From: Streptomyces rimosus
Lineage (GTDB): Bacteria; Actinomycetota; Actinomycetes; Streptomycetales; Streptomycetaceae
Assembly (NCBI RefSeq): GCF_008704655.1
Contig: NZ_CP023688.1
Coordinates: 4,464,001 to 4,528,000 of the forward strand
Direction: 5' to 3'
Length of the DNA: 64,000 nucleotides
The position numbers were made by a program, and so were the translations under genes. Below are positions 22,297 through 30,762 of the stretch, piece by piece; the first letter of the stretch is position 1; every line of letters begins with the position of its first letter. Below the pieces are notes generated by a model. The model had not been told where the DNA came from, ran no database searches, and saw nothing but the letters and a program-made list of their open reading frames with translations.

Positions 22297-22488
22297 GTGT
22301 CCAGCCGGAAGATGCTCAAGCTCCACGAAGTCCTCGAAGAGATCGACATGAGCCGCGCCGCCTTCTACCGAATGCGCGCTCGCGGTCAGGCCCCCCGCTT
22401 CATCAAGCTCCCCAACGGGCAACTCCGCTGCCGCCGCGCCGACCTGGACGCCTGGTGGCAGCAGCACGAGCAGAAGCCCGTCGCCTGA
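22297..22488 (+). CDS. xis: Excisionase (Xis), MerR-like HTH
   Basis: GTG 22297 follows AAAGGAG at 22281. The 63-aa product has the single winged-HTH of AICE excisionases (LKLHEVLEEIDMSRAAFYRM, FIKLPNGQLRCRRADLDAWW). Xis bends DNA near the att sites and turns the integrase reaction toward excision. It precedes int by about 60 bp with a small hairpin between (22505-22524), and lies directly after the iterons. Confidence 0.9.
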   Translation: MSSRKMLKLHEVLEEIDMSRAAFYRMRARGQAPRFIKLPNGQLRCRRADLDAWWQQHEQKPVA

Positions 22489-22504
22489 CCTGACCACCTT
22501 CAGT

Positions 22505-22524
22505 GGGCCCGGTTCTCCGGGCCC
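22505..22524 (+). terminator. Small hairpin between xis and int
   Basis: Arms GGGCCCGG (22505-22512) and CCGGGCCC (22517-22524) pair over TTCT. It may lower transcription into int relative to xis. Confidence 0.5.
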
Positions 22525-22551
22525 GCTTCGCATACGCAGGAGGCAACCCTG

Positions 22552-23994
22552 CTGACCTTTGAGTTCAAGATGTACGCGATTCGCGTGCGCCCGCAGTACC
22601 CGAAGCCGTACCAGGTCCGCTGGAAGGTCGGTAACAAGCCGCATGCAATCAGTTTCGCCACCAAAACCTTGGCTGACGGCCGACGAGCCCAACTCATGGC
22701 CGCTGCCCAAAGGGGCGAGCAATTCGATGTCGAAACCGGCCTGCCCAGATCTGAGGTGGCTGCACGAAAGCCCAAAGTAACGTGGTTCGATCACGCCAAG
22801 GACTACGCCAAGATGAAGTGGGGTGAGGCCGCGTCGGCGAAGGGCCGAGCCACACGCGCAGACGCTCTTGCGGCAGTCACTGCGGCGCTGGTCAAGGACT
22901 CGAAGGGGGCGCCCTCGCCGGCGACCCTACGGCGTGCACTGACCGGCTATGCATTCAACTTCTCCGACCATCGCGAGCCCCCTTCGGAAAAGCTCGCGGC
23001 TGCTTTGACGTGGGTCGGCGCCAAGGCCATCCCCCTGTCCGAGCTGGAGGAGAACTCCGAAACGGTCCGCGCCGCACTGAAGGCGTTGAGCACGCGGCTC
23101 GACGGAAAGCGCGCAGCAGCTACCACCATCACGAACCGTCGTACGGTCTTCAACAACGCTCTTCGGTACGCCGTAGAACGGAAACGCATGGCAGTAAATC
23201 CGCTGCCGTCCATCGACTGGTCTCCGCCGGCGACAGATGACGAGATCGACTGGCGTTACGTCCCTAACCCTCGGCAGGCCGTAGCGCTCATCGATGCTGT
23301 CGGGACGCTGGGCCCGCGCGGCGAACACCTACAAGCATTCTTCGGGTGCATCTATCACGCTGCCACCCGGCCAGCGGAAGCGATGAACCTTCGGGAAGCC
23401 GACTGCACGCTCCCCGAATCGGGGTGGGGTGAGGTGCTGCTCTCGGGCAGTACTTCGCGGGTAGGGGCCTCGTGGACGGATGACGGCGAGTCATACGAAG
23501 AGCGCGGGCTGAAACGGCGGGCCCGCTCCTCTGTACGTGATGTTCCGATCCCGCCCGTGCTGGTGAGGATGCTGCGTGCTCACATTGAGCGATACGGGAC
23601 GGCACCCGACGGGCGGCTGTTCCGGTCAGCCGAAGGCGGGGTTTTGCTCAGCAAGGAGTACGCGGAGGTATGGCAGGAGGCCCGCTTGGTCGCCCTGCCC
23701 GAGAGCCAGTGGCGTACGCCCTTCGCAAAGAAGCCGTACGCCAACCGGAAGGCTGGCATCTCCTTCTGGCTCGCTTCCGGCGTTGATCCGACCGAGGTTG
23801 CCCGTCGTGCCGGCCACAGCGTGGCGGTGCTCTACAAGTTCTACGCCAAGGTGCTCGACGGACGACGCGACCAAGCCAATGCCCTGATCGAGCGGGGTAT
23901 GCGTGCGGCGGAACAGGAGAGCAAGGACGCCGATCCCGTCCACACCCCGTCCATACACCCTGGTCGGAGGTGGGACACGGGCGATCCAAGGTGA
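22552..23994 (+). CDS. int: Tyrosine-recombinase integrase
   Basis: AGGAGG at 22538-22543 points to CTG 22552 (or CTG 22549) as start, giving LTFEFKMYAIRVRPQ; ATG 22570 has no ribosome site at a usable distance. The product has about 480 aa. An N-terminal arm-binding domain and SAM-like core domain lead to the catalytic domain: ATRPAEAMNLREAD (first Arg), RKAGISFWLASG (second Arg), RRAGHSVAVLYKFYAKVLD (His and catalytic Tyr). The usual DLRH before the second Arg reads ANRK, a variant. It integrates the element at tRNA-Ser; attR lies 73 bp downstream. Confidence 0.93.
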   Translation: MTFEFKMYAIRVRPQYPKPYQVRWKVGNKPHAISFATKTLADGRRAQLMAAAQRGEQFDVETGLPRSEVAARKPKVTWFDHAKDYAKMKWGEAASAKGRATRADALAAVTAALVKDSKGAPSPATLRRALTGYAFNFSDHREPPSEKLAAALTWVGAKAIPLSELEENSETVRAALKALSTRLDGKRAAATTITNRRTVFNNALRYAVERKRMAVNPLPSIDWSPPATDDEIDWRYVPNPRQAVALIDAVGTLGPRGEHLQAFFGCIYHAATRPAEAMNLREADCTLPESGWGEVLLSGSTSRVGASWTDDGESYEERGLKRRARSSVRDVPIPPVLVRMLRAHIERYGTAPDGRLFRSAEGGVLLSKEYAEVWQEARLVALPESQWRTPFAKKPYANRKAGISFWLASGVDPTEVARRAGHSVAVLYKFYAKVLDGRRDQANALIERGMRAAEQESKDADPVHTPSIHPGRRWDTGDPR

Positions 23995-24007
23995 GACACC
24001 CCAAACG

Positions 24008-24044
24008 CAGAAGGGGTGCCCGATTCGCTCGGGCACCCCTTCTG
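24008..24044. terminator. Strong terminator between int and tRNA-Ser
   Basis: Two 16-nt arms (24008-24023 and 24029-24044, CAGAAGGGGTGCCCGA) pair perfectly over TTCGC. It serves int on one strand and the tRNA on the other. The element carries this copy so that the tRNA keeps a terminator after integration. Confidence 0.9.
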
Positions 24045-24066
24045 ACCAGCTAGTTCGCTGACCTCG

Positions 24067-24124
24067 GCGGAGGCTGTGGGATTTGAACCCACGGTGGCGT
24101 TGCCGCCACGACAGTTTTCAAGAC
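24067..24124. repeat. attR, 3' part of tRNA-Ser
   Basis: Identical to attL 1124-1181 over 58 bp. It supplies the tRNA bases from the 3' end to just past the anticodon loop, so the tRNA gene stays intact. Identity ends at 24125, in the anticodon stem. Confidence 0.93.
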
Positions 24125-24154
24125 TGTTCCCTTAGGCCGCTCGGGCAAGCCTCC
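24068..24154 (-). tRNA. tRNA-Ser (UGA)
   Basis: On the minus strand the acceptor arms GGAGGCT and AGCCTCC pair. The anticodon arm ACAGT-CTTGAAA-ACTGT has anticodon UGA (bases 24118-24120). A long variable arm and a T arm GTGGG-TTCAAAT-CCCAC complete a class II serine tRNA of 87 nt including discriminator G. CCA is not encoded. Its 5' half is chromosomal and its 3' half comes from the element. Confidence 0.95.
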
Positions 24155-24197
24155 CCGCGCCGCCGGAGGACGGTGGCGCGGGGATCAGACTAGCGCG

Positions 24198-26033
24198 TCA
24201 CTTGTCGCCCGTGCGTTGGCCCAGGGTTACCTGGGCGGTGTGCTCCTTGCCGTCGCGCTTGTAGGTGAGGGTCACCTTGTCGCCCGGCTTGTGCTGGTAG
24301 ATGGTGCTGATCAGGGTGGGGCCGCTGTCGATGATGGTGTTGTCCAGCTTGGTGATCGTGTCGCCGGGCTTCAGGCCGGCCTGGTCGGCGGGGCCCTTCG
24401 GGGTGACCGAGGCGGAGCCGTCGGCGCCGCCCTCGCGGGCGATGGTCGCGCCGTCGCCGGTGTCGCGCATCAGGACCTGCGCGCCGATCTGCGGGTAGAC
24501 CGGCTGGCCCTTCTTGATCAGGTCGCCCGCGACCCGCTTGGCCTGGTCGATCGGGATGGCGAAGCCCAGGCCGATGCTGCCGGACTGGCTCTCGCCGCCG
24601 AAACCGCCGCCGCCGTTGCCCGCGGACTGGATGGCCGAGTTGATCCCGATGACGCTGCCGGTGGCGTCCATCAGGGGGCCGCCGGAGTTGCCCGGGTTGA
24701 TGGAGGCGTCCGTCTGGAGGGCGCTCATGTACGAGGGGGTCGCACCGCCGCCGTCGCTGGAGGCCACCGGGCGGTTCTTGGCGCTGATGATGCCCGTGGT
24801 GACCGTGCCGGACAGGCCGAAGGGCGCGCCGATGGCGATCGTCGCGTCACCCACCTGGACGTTCGCGGACTTGCCGAGCGGGAGCGGCACCAGGTTGGCG
24901 TCGGAGGGGTTCTTCAGCTTGATGACGGCGACGTCGTAGCCCTGGGCCCGGCCGATGACCTCGGCGTCGTACTTCTTGCCGTTGGAGAACGTGGCGGTCA
25001 GCCGGCCGCCCTGGGCGGCGCTCGCGACGACGTGGTTGTTGGTGAGGATGTGGCCCTGCTTGTCGTAGACGAAGCCGGTGCCGGTGCCGCCCTCGCCGGT
25101 CGCGCCCTGCGCCTCGATGGTCACGACGCTGGGCAGCGCCTTCTGCGCTATCCCGGAGACGGAGGTGGGCTTGCGGTTGAGCGCCTCGGGGTCGCCGGAC
25201 GCGGAGACCGTCGTCGAGTTCGTGTCGTTGCGGTTGGCGGCCCAGAAGCCGATGCCGCCGCCAATGCCGCCGGCCACCAGCGCGGCGACGAGCACGGCCG
25301 CGATCAGACCGCCGTTGCGGCGCTTCTTCGGCGCGGGCGCGCCCGGGGCGCCCCACACGTCACCCGGGCCGCCCGCGCCGCCTCCGTAGCCGGGGGGCGT
25401 GGGGCCGCCCCAGCCGCCGTCGGAAGCTCCGTGCGCCGTCGCGTACGCGGGCGGCGGCGCCTGGTGTGCGTGCGGGTGTGGCTGGTGTGCGCCCTCGCCG
25501 CCGGAGGGGGGCTGGGTGCCCGCGTACGGGCCGGTGTCCTGGGGGTGGTGGGCCTCGGCCTGCCCCTGCGGGTGATGGGCCTGCCCCTGCGGGTGGCCCT
25601 GTCCGTGCCCCTGGGGCTCCGCCGGCTTCGTGAACTGCTGCGTACGGCCGGGAGCGCCGTCCGCCGCGCTCGCACCCGCCTGCCCGGCCGTCGGCGCGAA
25701 CTCAGGCGGCGGGGGTGCGGCGGGGGCCGGCGGGGTGGCGGCCCGGCCGCTTTCGCCGGTGCCCGAAGGGGCGGCCGGGTCCGGCGCGCTCGGTGTGGCC
25801 TGCGCCCCCGCCGTGCCCTCAGGCGCTGCCGGGGCCGGCGTGCCCGACGCCGATGCGCCCTGCGGTTCCGCCGCGCCGCCCGTGGCCGGGGCGTTCTGCG
25901 TACCCGCCGTATCGCGCGCACCTGGGCCGTCCGAAGTACGCGCACCGGCCTCGGGTGCGCGGTCCGACGCCTGGGGCGCCGTCGGCGGCTGGGCCTCCGG
26001 CGGGACGGCGGCGCCCTCGTTCTCGGTGCTCAC
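24198..26033 (-). CDS. HtrA/DegP-like serine protease with PDZ domain
   Basis: GTG 26033 follows GAGGAGAGA. The product has 611 aa: a long disordered Pro/Ala/Gln N-terminus (1-240), one membrane helix (GGLIAAVLVAALVAGGIGGG, about 252-275), a trypsin-like domain with His (ILTNNHVV), Asp (GYDVAVIKL) and Ser (INPGNSGGPLMD), and a C-terminal PDZ domain (GPADQAGLKPGDTITKLD). It is a membrane-anchored extracytoplasmic quality-control protease. The long cytoplasmic N-terminus is typical of actinomycete members. It is the first chromosomal gene right of the tRNA. Confidence 0.93.
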   Translation of the reverse strand: MSTENEGAAVPPEAQPPTAPQASDRAPEAGARTSDGPGARDTAGTQNAPATGGAAEPQGASASGTPAPAAPEGTAGAQATPSAPDPAAPSGTGESGRAATPPAPAAPPPPEFAPTAGQAGASAADGAPGRTQQFTKPAEPQGHGQGHPQGQAHHPQGQAEAHHPQDTGPYAGTQPPSGGEGAHQPHPHAHQAPPPAYATAHGASDGGWGGPTPPGYGGGAGGPGDVWGAPGAPAPKKRRNGGLIAAVLVAALVAGGIGGGIGFWAANRNDTNSTTVSASGDPEALNRKPTSVSGIAQKALPSVVTIEAQGATGEGGTGTGFVYDKQGHILTNNHVVASAAQGGRLTATFSNGKKYDAEVIGRAQGYDVAVIKLKNPSDANLVPLPLGKSANVQVGDATIAIGAPFGLSGTVTTGIISAKNRPVASSDGGGATPSYMSALQTDASINPGNSGGPLMDATGSVIGINSAIQSAGNGGGGFGGESQSGSIGLGFAIPIDQAKRVAGDLIKKGQPVYPQIGAQVLMRDTGDGATIAREGGADGSASVTPKGPADQAGLKPGDTITKLDNTIIDSGPTLISTIYQHKPGDKVTLTYKRDGKEHTAQVTLGQRTGDK

Positions 26034-26339
26034 GGCTCTCTCCTCAGCTTCGCGACGGTGCCGGGCCGCGGCCCGGCCTCTCCTTCAGGATGCGGTTCGG
26101 TCTCCAGGATGCGGCGTGGGCCCCTGGTGTACGGACAGCCCCTGGCGTACGGGCGACGGGCAGGCGGTACCGGCGACTGTCCCGGGGGCAAGCCTTTCCC
26201 ACCACGCGTCAGGCCGCCGTAAGCCGAGGCTGTGACTGTCTCCCCATCCTTTATCCCGGACATACCGCGCGCATCCGATGTTATGCGGATCAGGTAGTGC
26301 ACAAGGCGTCCCTCCCGCGAGCGATGGCACGATAACCCG

Positions 26340-27182
26340 GTGACCACCGCGTACCCGCTGCGGGACCGCACCCCGGGCCCCTCCCGCATTTCCGTCGTAG
26401 CCCATCGTGGCGCGTCCGAGGACGCGCCGGAACACACCCTGGCCGCCTATCGCCGGGCGATCGAGGACGGCGCCGACGCACTGGAGTGCGATGTGCGGCT
26501 CACCGCGGACGGCCACCTCGTCTGTGTGCACGACCGCCGGGTCAACCGCACCTCCAACGGGCGCGGCGCGGTCTCCGCGCTGGAGCTGGCCGATCTGGCG
26601 GCGCTGGACTTCGGCTCCTGGAAGGAGGACGAGGACACCGCCGGCGAGGCGCCGGACCGCCAGCACGAGGACCCGGAGCGCACCTCCGTCCTCACCTTGG
26701 AGCGACTTCTCGAACTCGTCGCCGACGCGGGCCGCCGGGTCGAGCTGGCCATCGAGACCAAGCATCCGACCCGCTGGGCCGGTCAGGTGGAGGAGCGGCT
26801 CGTCGCGCTACTGACGAGATTCGGCCACACCAAGGCGTCGGCCGACGGTCCGCCCGCGGTGCGCGTCATGAGTTTCTCGGCCCGGTCGCTGCACCGGGTA
26901 CGGGCGGCGGCCCCCGACATCCCTGGTGTGTACCTGATGCAGTTCCTGACGCCGCGCCATCGCGACGGCCGGCTGCCGCCCGGCGTCGGCATCGCCGGGC
27001 CGGGTGTCCGCATCCTGCGCGCCCATCCCGAGTACGTCGCCAAGGCACACCGCGCGGGCCATCAGGTGCACGTCTGGACCGTCAACGATGAGGCGGATGT
27101 AGAGCTGTGTGAACGCCTGGGAGTGGACGCAATCATCACCAACCGCCCCAAACAGGTACGAGCCCAACTGGGCCTGGACTAA
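26340..27182 (+). CDS. Glycerophosphodiester phosphodiesterase
   Basis: GTG 26340 is the start; there is no ribosome site. The product has 280 aa with the GDPD TIM-barrel motifs: VVAHRGASEDAPEHTLAAY (catalytic His-Arg), ALECDVRLTADGHLVCVHD (metal-binding Glu-Asp and second His), LAIETKHP and VHVWTVND. It has no signal peptide, so it probably acts in the cytoplasm on glycerophosphodiesters. It diverges from htrA across 306 bp that hold both promoters and nothing else recognised. Confidence 0.9.
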   Translation: MTTAYPLRDRTPGPSRISVVAHRGASEDAPEHTLAAYRRAIEDGADALECDVRLTADGHLVCVHDRRVNRTSNGRGAVSALELADLAALDFGSWKEDEDTAGEAPDRQHEDPERTSVLTLERLLELVADAGRRVELAIETKHPTRWAGQVEERLVALLTRFGHTKASADGPPAVRVMSFSARSLHRVRAAAPDIPGVYLMQFLTPRHRDGRLPPGVGIAGPGVRILRAHPEYVAKAHRAGHQVHVWTVNDEADVELCERLGVDAIITNRPKQVRAQLGLD

Positions 27183-27322
27183 CGCCCGTCACAGGGAGTG
27201 CACCGGCGCATTCGACCCGTATCCGATCGTTACGAGTGCGTCACCGCACCGGGACTGGCCGGTTTCCGGTCCAGGCCATTGGGGCATCCATCCCGTGGCG
27301 TGGGGCGAAGGAGGTCTCGGGG

Positions 27323-28063
27323 GTGGCGTTGATGGTGGCACAAGAGGTGCCGACGGCGTCGATCATGGCCGTACCCCATGGTCCGTCGGGGGTCGGTTCG
27401 GCCAGGCGGCGCATGCGAGAGGAACTGCTGGCAAGCGGTGTTCAGGACACCGTGATCGACGACGCGGTACTCATTCTTTCCGAACTGCTGAGCAATTCAT
27501 GCCGGTATGCACGTCCGATATGCACGCAGGAGACGGCCGGTTCCGTACGGGGCGCCGCGGGTGACGCGGCGCCGGACGCGATACGGGCGGCGTGGCGCAT
27601 CGACGCACACGGCCAGCTGACCATCTCCGTCACGGACGGCGGCGGTCCGACCCGGCCACAGCCGTCCACGCCCTCGGTCACCGCCAAGGGCGGCCGCGGG
27701 CTCGCCATCATCCGGTCCCTCGCCAAGGAATGGGGCGTGGAGGACACGGAGGGCGAGGTGACGGTCTGGGCCCTGCTCGCCCTGCACGGCCTGCGCGGCT
27801 CGTTCGCTACGCGCGTTGACCTCCCGGCCGAGCTCTCCGCCGACTTCACCGGCGGGGTACGCGGCGGGCGGCCCACCCCGGTGTCCCCGGGGCGCGCATC
27901 CGGTGTGCCGCTCACCGACCGCATGCCGGAACCGGCTGGTGAGCAGGCCCTTCGTACCGACGAGCCGGCTCCCGTACCCGAACCGGCGTCGGCCGCAGGG
28001 CGGGAAGCGGGCGGCGGGCGGCCGGTGCTGGCGCTGGTGGAGTTCGACCGGTCGGGCGGCTGA
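27323..28063 (+). CDS. HATPase_c anti-sigma-like regulatory kinase
   Basis: GTG 27323 follows GAAGGAGG; the frame extends upstream to 27236 without coding sense. The product has 246 aa with a GHKL ATPase domain (DDAVLILSELLSNSCRYA as N box, ISVTDGGGPTRP and GGRGLAIIRSLAKEWG as G boxes), then a Pro/Ala-rich tail of about 90 residues. This family includes RsbW/SpoIIAB-like anti-sigma factors, abundant in Streptomyces. The sigma or anti-sigma partner is not adjacent. Confidence 0.85.
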   Translation: MALMVAQEVPTASIMAVPHGPSGVGSARRRMREELLASGVQDTVIDDAVLILSELLSNSCRYARPICTQETAGSVRGAAGDAAPDAIRAAWRIDAHGQLTISVTDGGGPTRPQPSTPSVTAKGGRGLAIIRSLAKEWGVEDTEGEVTVWALLALHGLRGSFATRVDLPAELSADFTGGVRGGRPTPVSPGRASGVPLTDRMPEPAGEQALRTDEPAPVPEPASAAGREAGGGRPVLALVEFDRSGG

Positions 28064-28463
28064 GGCCGGGCCGGTGCGGCCGGCGTCGAGGCCGGTGCCG
28101 CAGGGGGGCGCGGGACGGTCCGGATCATCCGGGCCGCCCGGGCCCCGTCCGACGGCTCATGGCGCCCGTACGGGCCCGCCCGGCGCCGTCCGTACCGCAT
28201 ACGCGCCCCGCGGCCGGCCCGTACACCGCGGGACCGTACCGGCGCCGCGCGTGGCGGCGACACGGCCGTACGGCGACGAGCGGTCCCGTGGGACCAATTC
28301 CGGTGGCCCATACGGTCCCGGGCCGTGGACGGGCCCCTCGGCGGCCCGTGAGGCGGAAGCACACCCGGGGCCCCTGGTGCGCGGCGCGGTGCGCAGCCCA
28401 GTCGTCTAGGCTCGCGCCGGAACGCGTCCGTACGCCCAGGATCGACCAGGAGAACGCCTCGCC
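28064..28463. other. 400 bp spacer, nothing recognised
   Basis: The frames here are Arg/Pro-rich and lack ribosome sites. Apart from a probable promoter close to the DUF5926 gene no structure stands out. Confidence 0.5.
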
Positions 28464-29432
28464 ATGGCCAAGAAGCGCCGCCCCCAGACCAAGGCCGCAG
28501 CACCGCAGATCAAGGACGGCGAGGTGCCCGTCGTCGGGGCACGCGAGCCCTGCCCCTGTGGCTCGGGCCGCCGCTACAAGGCGTGCCACGGCCGGACCGC
28601 GGCACATGCCGTGACCGAGCTGGTGCAGCGTCCCTTCGAGGGCCTTCAGGGCGAGTGCGACTGGGTGGCGCTGCGCGAGCTGGTGCCCGCCGCCACCGTC
28701 GAGCTGACGCTCAAGGACGGGCTGCCGGAGGGCGTCCCGTCGGTGACGCTGGCGACCGTCCTGCCCATGGCCTGGCCCGCGCTGCGCCGCGACAACGGCG
28801 CCGTCCTGCTCGGCCTCCAGAACGACACCGCCTCGGGCGACCTCAGCCGCGACCTCGCCGACACGCTGCGGCGCGCGCTGGCCGCCGAGCCGGGCACCCC
28901 GGTAGCCGCCGAGCGCGCCGCGGCGGACGGCCCGCGCCTGCAGGACCTGCTGGACCCGGCCGCCCCGTTCGAGCCGCAGGTCCACAGCGGCTTCGAGTTC
29001 TGGGTGGAGGACGCCGAGAACGCGACGGGCGAGGTCGCCGCCTCCCTGGAGCGCGCGAACGCCGCGGCCATCCCGACCGAGCGGCTGGCCGGTCTGGAGG
29101 GCGCGTACTGGTGCGAGACGCCCGAGAAGAACCACCTGCGCTGGGTGATGGCCCACCCGGAGGAGAAGCTGCTGGACGCGCTGGCCCGGCTGCACGCCGC
29201 CGGCGCCTCCTCGCTGGGCGAAGGCACCCGTCTGGTCGGGTCGTTCCGGGCGCACGGCCTGGTCGTACCGGTCTGGGACCTGCCGTCCGGCATGAGCGCC
29301 GACGACGTGGCCAAGCCCGCCGCCGCCTTCGCCGAGCGGCTCGCCACGGCGCTCGCCTCGGACGCGCCGCTGACGCCGGAGGAGCGCCGCGCCCGCGGCG
29401 GGCTCACCAACCGTCAGGTGACGCTGAGCTGA
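28464..29432 (+). CDS. DUF5926 family protein with SEC-C zinc motif
   Basis: ATG 28464 follows CCAGGAG. The product has 322 aa. The N-terminus has a SEC-C-type zinc motif (CPCGSGRRYKACHG, about 31-44) as in SecA tails. The rest is the DUF5926 domain with repeated Trp/Glu patterns (FEFWVEDAENATGEVA, YWCETPEKNHLRWVMAHPEE). Zinc binding is secure; the function of the main domain is not known. It is a single-gene unit conserved in Streptomyces. Confidence 0.85.
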   Translation: MAKKRRPQTKAAAPQIKDGEVPVVGAREPCPCGSGRRYKACHGRTAAHAVTELVQRPFEGLQGECDWVALRELVPAATVELTLKDGLPEGVPSVTLATVLPMAWPALRRDNGAVLLGLQNDTASGDLSRDLADTLRRALAAEPGTPVAAERAAADGPRLQDLLDPAAPFEPQVHSGFEFWVEDAENATGEVAASLERANAAAIPTERLAGLEGAYWCETPEKNHLRWVMAHPEEKLLDALARLHAAGASSLGEGTRLVGSFRAHGLVVPVWDLPSGMSADDVAKPAAAFAERLATALASDAPLTPEERRARGGLTNRQVTLS

Positions 29433-29557
29433 CCGCGGTCGGCGGTCCGTGGCCGACGGGCGCGCCGCGGGCCGCCGGACCGTGACCGGGAACGTGACTC
29501 TGGTCACAACTCGCCGTACCGACCGGTAAATACGCGTCCGGAATTCCACGATCGAAT

Positions 29558-29640
29558 TTGCGAACCGCGGATCTCTTGTTACCGTTCTAGGAGCCCGGTC
29601 GCTGGTGCATCCCCCGTCGCCAGCGACCGGGCGCTTCCAT
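29558..29640 (+). ncRNA. Candidate small RNA: promoter plus C-rich-loop hairpin
   Basis: TTGCGA (29558) and TACCGT (29580), 16 bp apart, form a sigma-70-like promoter with a start near 29592. The transcript would begin with a perfect 13-bp hairpin (arms 29593-29605 and 29620-29632) whose 14-nt loop is TGCATCCCCCGTCG. No gene follows on this strand, since the next one is convergent. The C-run loop recalls the 6C RNA of actinobacteria, but only one loop with five C is present, so it is not a full match. Confidence 0.42.
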
Positions 29641-29812
29641 GTCCGCGTCCGGAGGACCGGCGGACCGCCCCGGCCCGATCCCGGGAGGGCGCCCGGACGG
29701 ACCTGTGGCAACCCCGCCCGGCCCGCTCCGCACCGTCCGGCTCCCGCAGCCCCGCACGCCGCTCCCCGGCCACCAGGGACGTTCCCGGAGCGCCAGGCCC
29801 GCCCCCGTACCG

Positions 29813-30409
29813 TCATTGGTCCGAACCACGCCCGTACGTCGGCGCATTGCTGCCGGCGCGCAGCAGCTTGCGCTCGCCCCGCGCGTCGGCGACCTCCGCC
29901 ACCGCGGTGTACGGCGCCACGCCGCCGCCCACGGTCGGCTCGCGCGGGGTTTCGCAGGTCCCGGGCTCGTCACCGGCCGGAATCTCGCAGTACGCCTGGA
30001 CGGTCCGGCCGTCCGGCCGCATCAGGGTCAGCACGGCCCGCAGGGGCCCGCCGGACGTGTTGCGGTAGTACGTACGCGCCCAGGACCGTCCCCCTTCGGC
30101 GAGAACACATGTCTGAGCTTCCACTCCTTCGGGTGAAGCCAGTTCCGGCCCGCAGTGGGCCTTCCGGTGGCCGGCGGCCGTCTGCGCCGCACCCGTGCCC
30201 GCACCTGTACGCGCCCCCGCGCTCGGCGCGCCGGGCAGGCCGGTACGTACCGGAGTTTGACCGTCCGATTGTGGAGCGGTTGCGAAGCCGTCCGGGGCCG
30301 ACCGTTCAGATTCAGCCGGACCCGCGGTCGCTGCGGCCAGCGGCAGCGCGACGGCGAGCGCCACCGTGCTGGCCAGCGCGATCATGCGGAGGTTCGGCGC
30401 ACGCTCCAT
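29813..30409 (-). CDS. Secreted protein of unknown function
   Basis: I chose ATG 30409 because AGGTGGG precedes it; GTG 30418 is the longer option. The product has 198 aa: a signal peptide (RMIALASTVALAVALPLAAA, cleavage probably after ATA), a low-complexity stretch, and a compact domain with four cysteines (HCGPELASPEGVEAQTC, YCEIPAGDEPGTCETP) likely forming disulfides. The domain has GRSWARTYYRNTSGGPLRAV, a beta-sandwich-like stretch. It is exported; its role is unknown. Confidence 0.75.
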   Translation of the reverse strand: MERAPNLRMIALASTVALAVALPLAAATAGPAESERSAPDGFATAPQSDGQTPVRTGLPGAPSAGARTGAGTGAAQTAAGHRKAHCGPELASPEGVEAQTCVLAEGGRSWARTYYRNTSGGPLRAVLTLMRPDGRTVQAYCEIPAGDEPGTCETPREPTVGGGVAPYTAVAEVADARGERKLLRAGSNAPTYGRGSDQ

Positions 30410-30762
30410 AAGACCCACCTGCGGTTGTCAGGGCGAGGGATTGACCGCCGGATTGACGGTCCGCCGAACATATCGGGCCGGAACGGGCACATAACGGGCC
30501 CGCGCCCCCGAATCCCCGCCACTACCGGGCTGCTCACACTCATACGAGTGAACCGCCCGCGCGTTCTTACGCCGCAGCGAGCGGTTCGGGGTGCCGGTGG
30601 TCCGGACGGTCGGAGGAGATCCGGACGGTCGGAGGGGGTTCCGGGAGGGGGGCGCGTCCCGGAGGGACGTTTCGGGGGAGGGGTTCCGGGGGCGGGGGGC
30701 CGAGGGACGGGGATTCCGAAGGACGGGGATTCCGAGGGGCAGGGAGCAAAAACCCCGCGCCT
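30410..30762. other. 353-bp G-rich spacer with short tandem repeats
   Basis: GGACGGGGATTCCGA is repeated at 30705 and 30721 (period 16), preceded by several GGGG runs (30630-30700). On the plus strand this could form G-quadruplexes. It separates two minus-strand genes and contains no gene I can support. Confidence 0.5.

Larger units (their letters stand above)
1124..24124. mobile_element. AICE-type integrative and conjugative element in tRNA-Ser, about 23 kb
   Basis: The element is bounded by a 58-bp perfect direct repeat (1124-1181 and 24067-24124). It carries Xis and a tyrosine integrase next to attR, Prim-Pol and DUF3631 replication proteins with an iteron array, a TraB/FtsK-type translocase, a DUF2637 spread-type protein, SSB, and XRE and GntR regulators. 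This set, with one FtsK-like motor and no type IV secretion genes, is that of actinomycete ICEs, which move double-stranded DNA between hyphae. Cargo includes a probable type IV restriction enzyme, a GGDEF protein, a MazG-like protein and a flavoprotein. No transposase or obvious broken core gene is seen, so it may still be functional. Confidence 0.93.
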
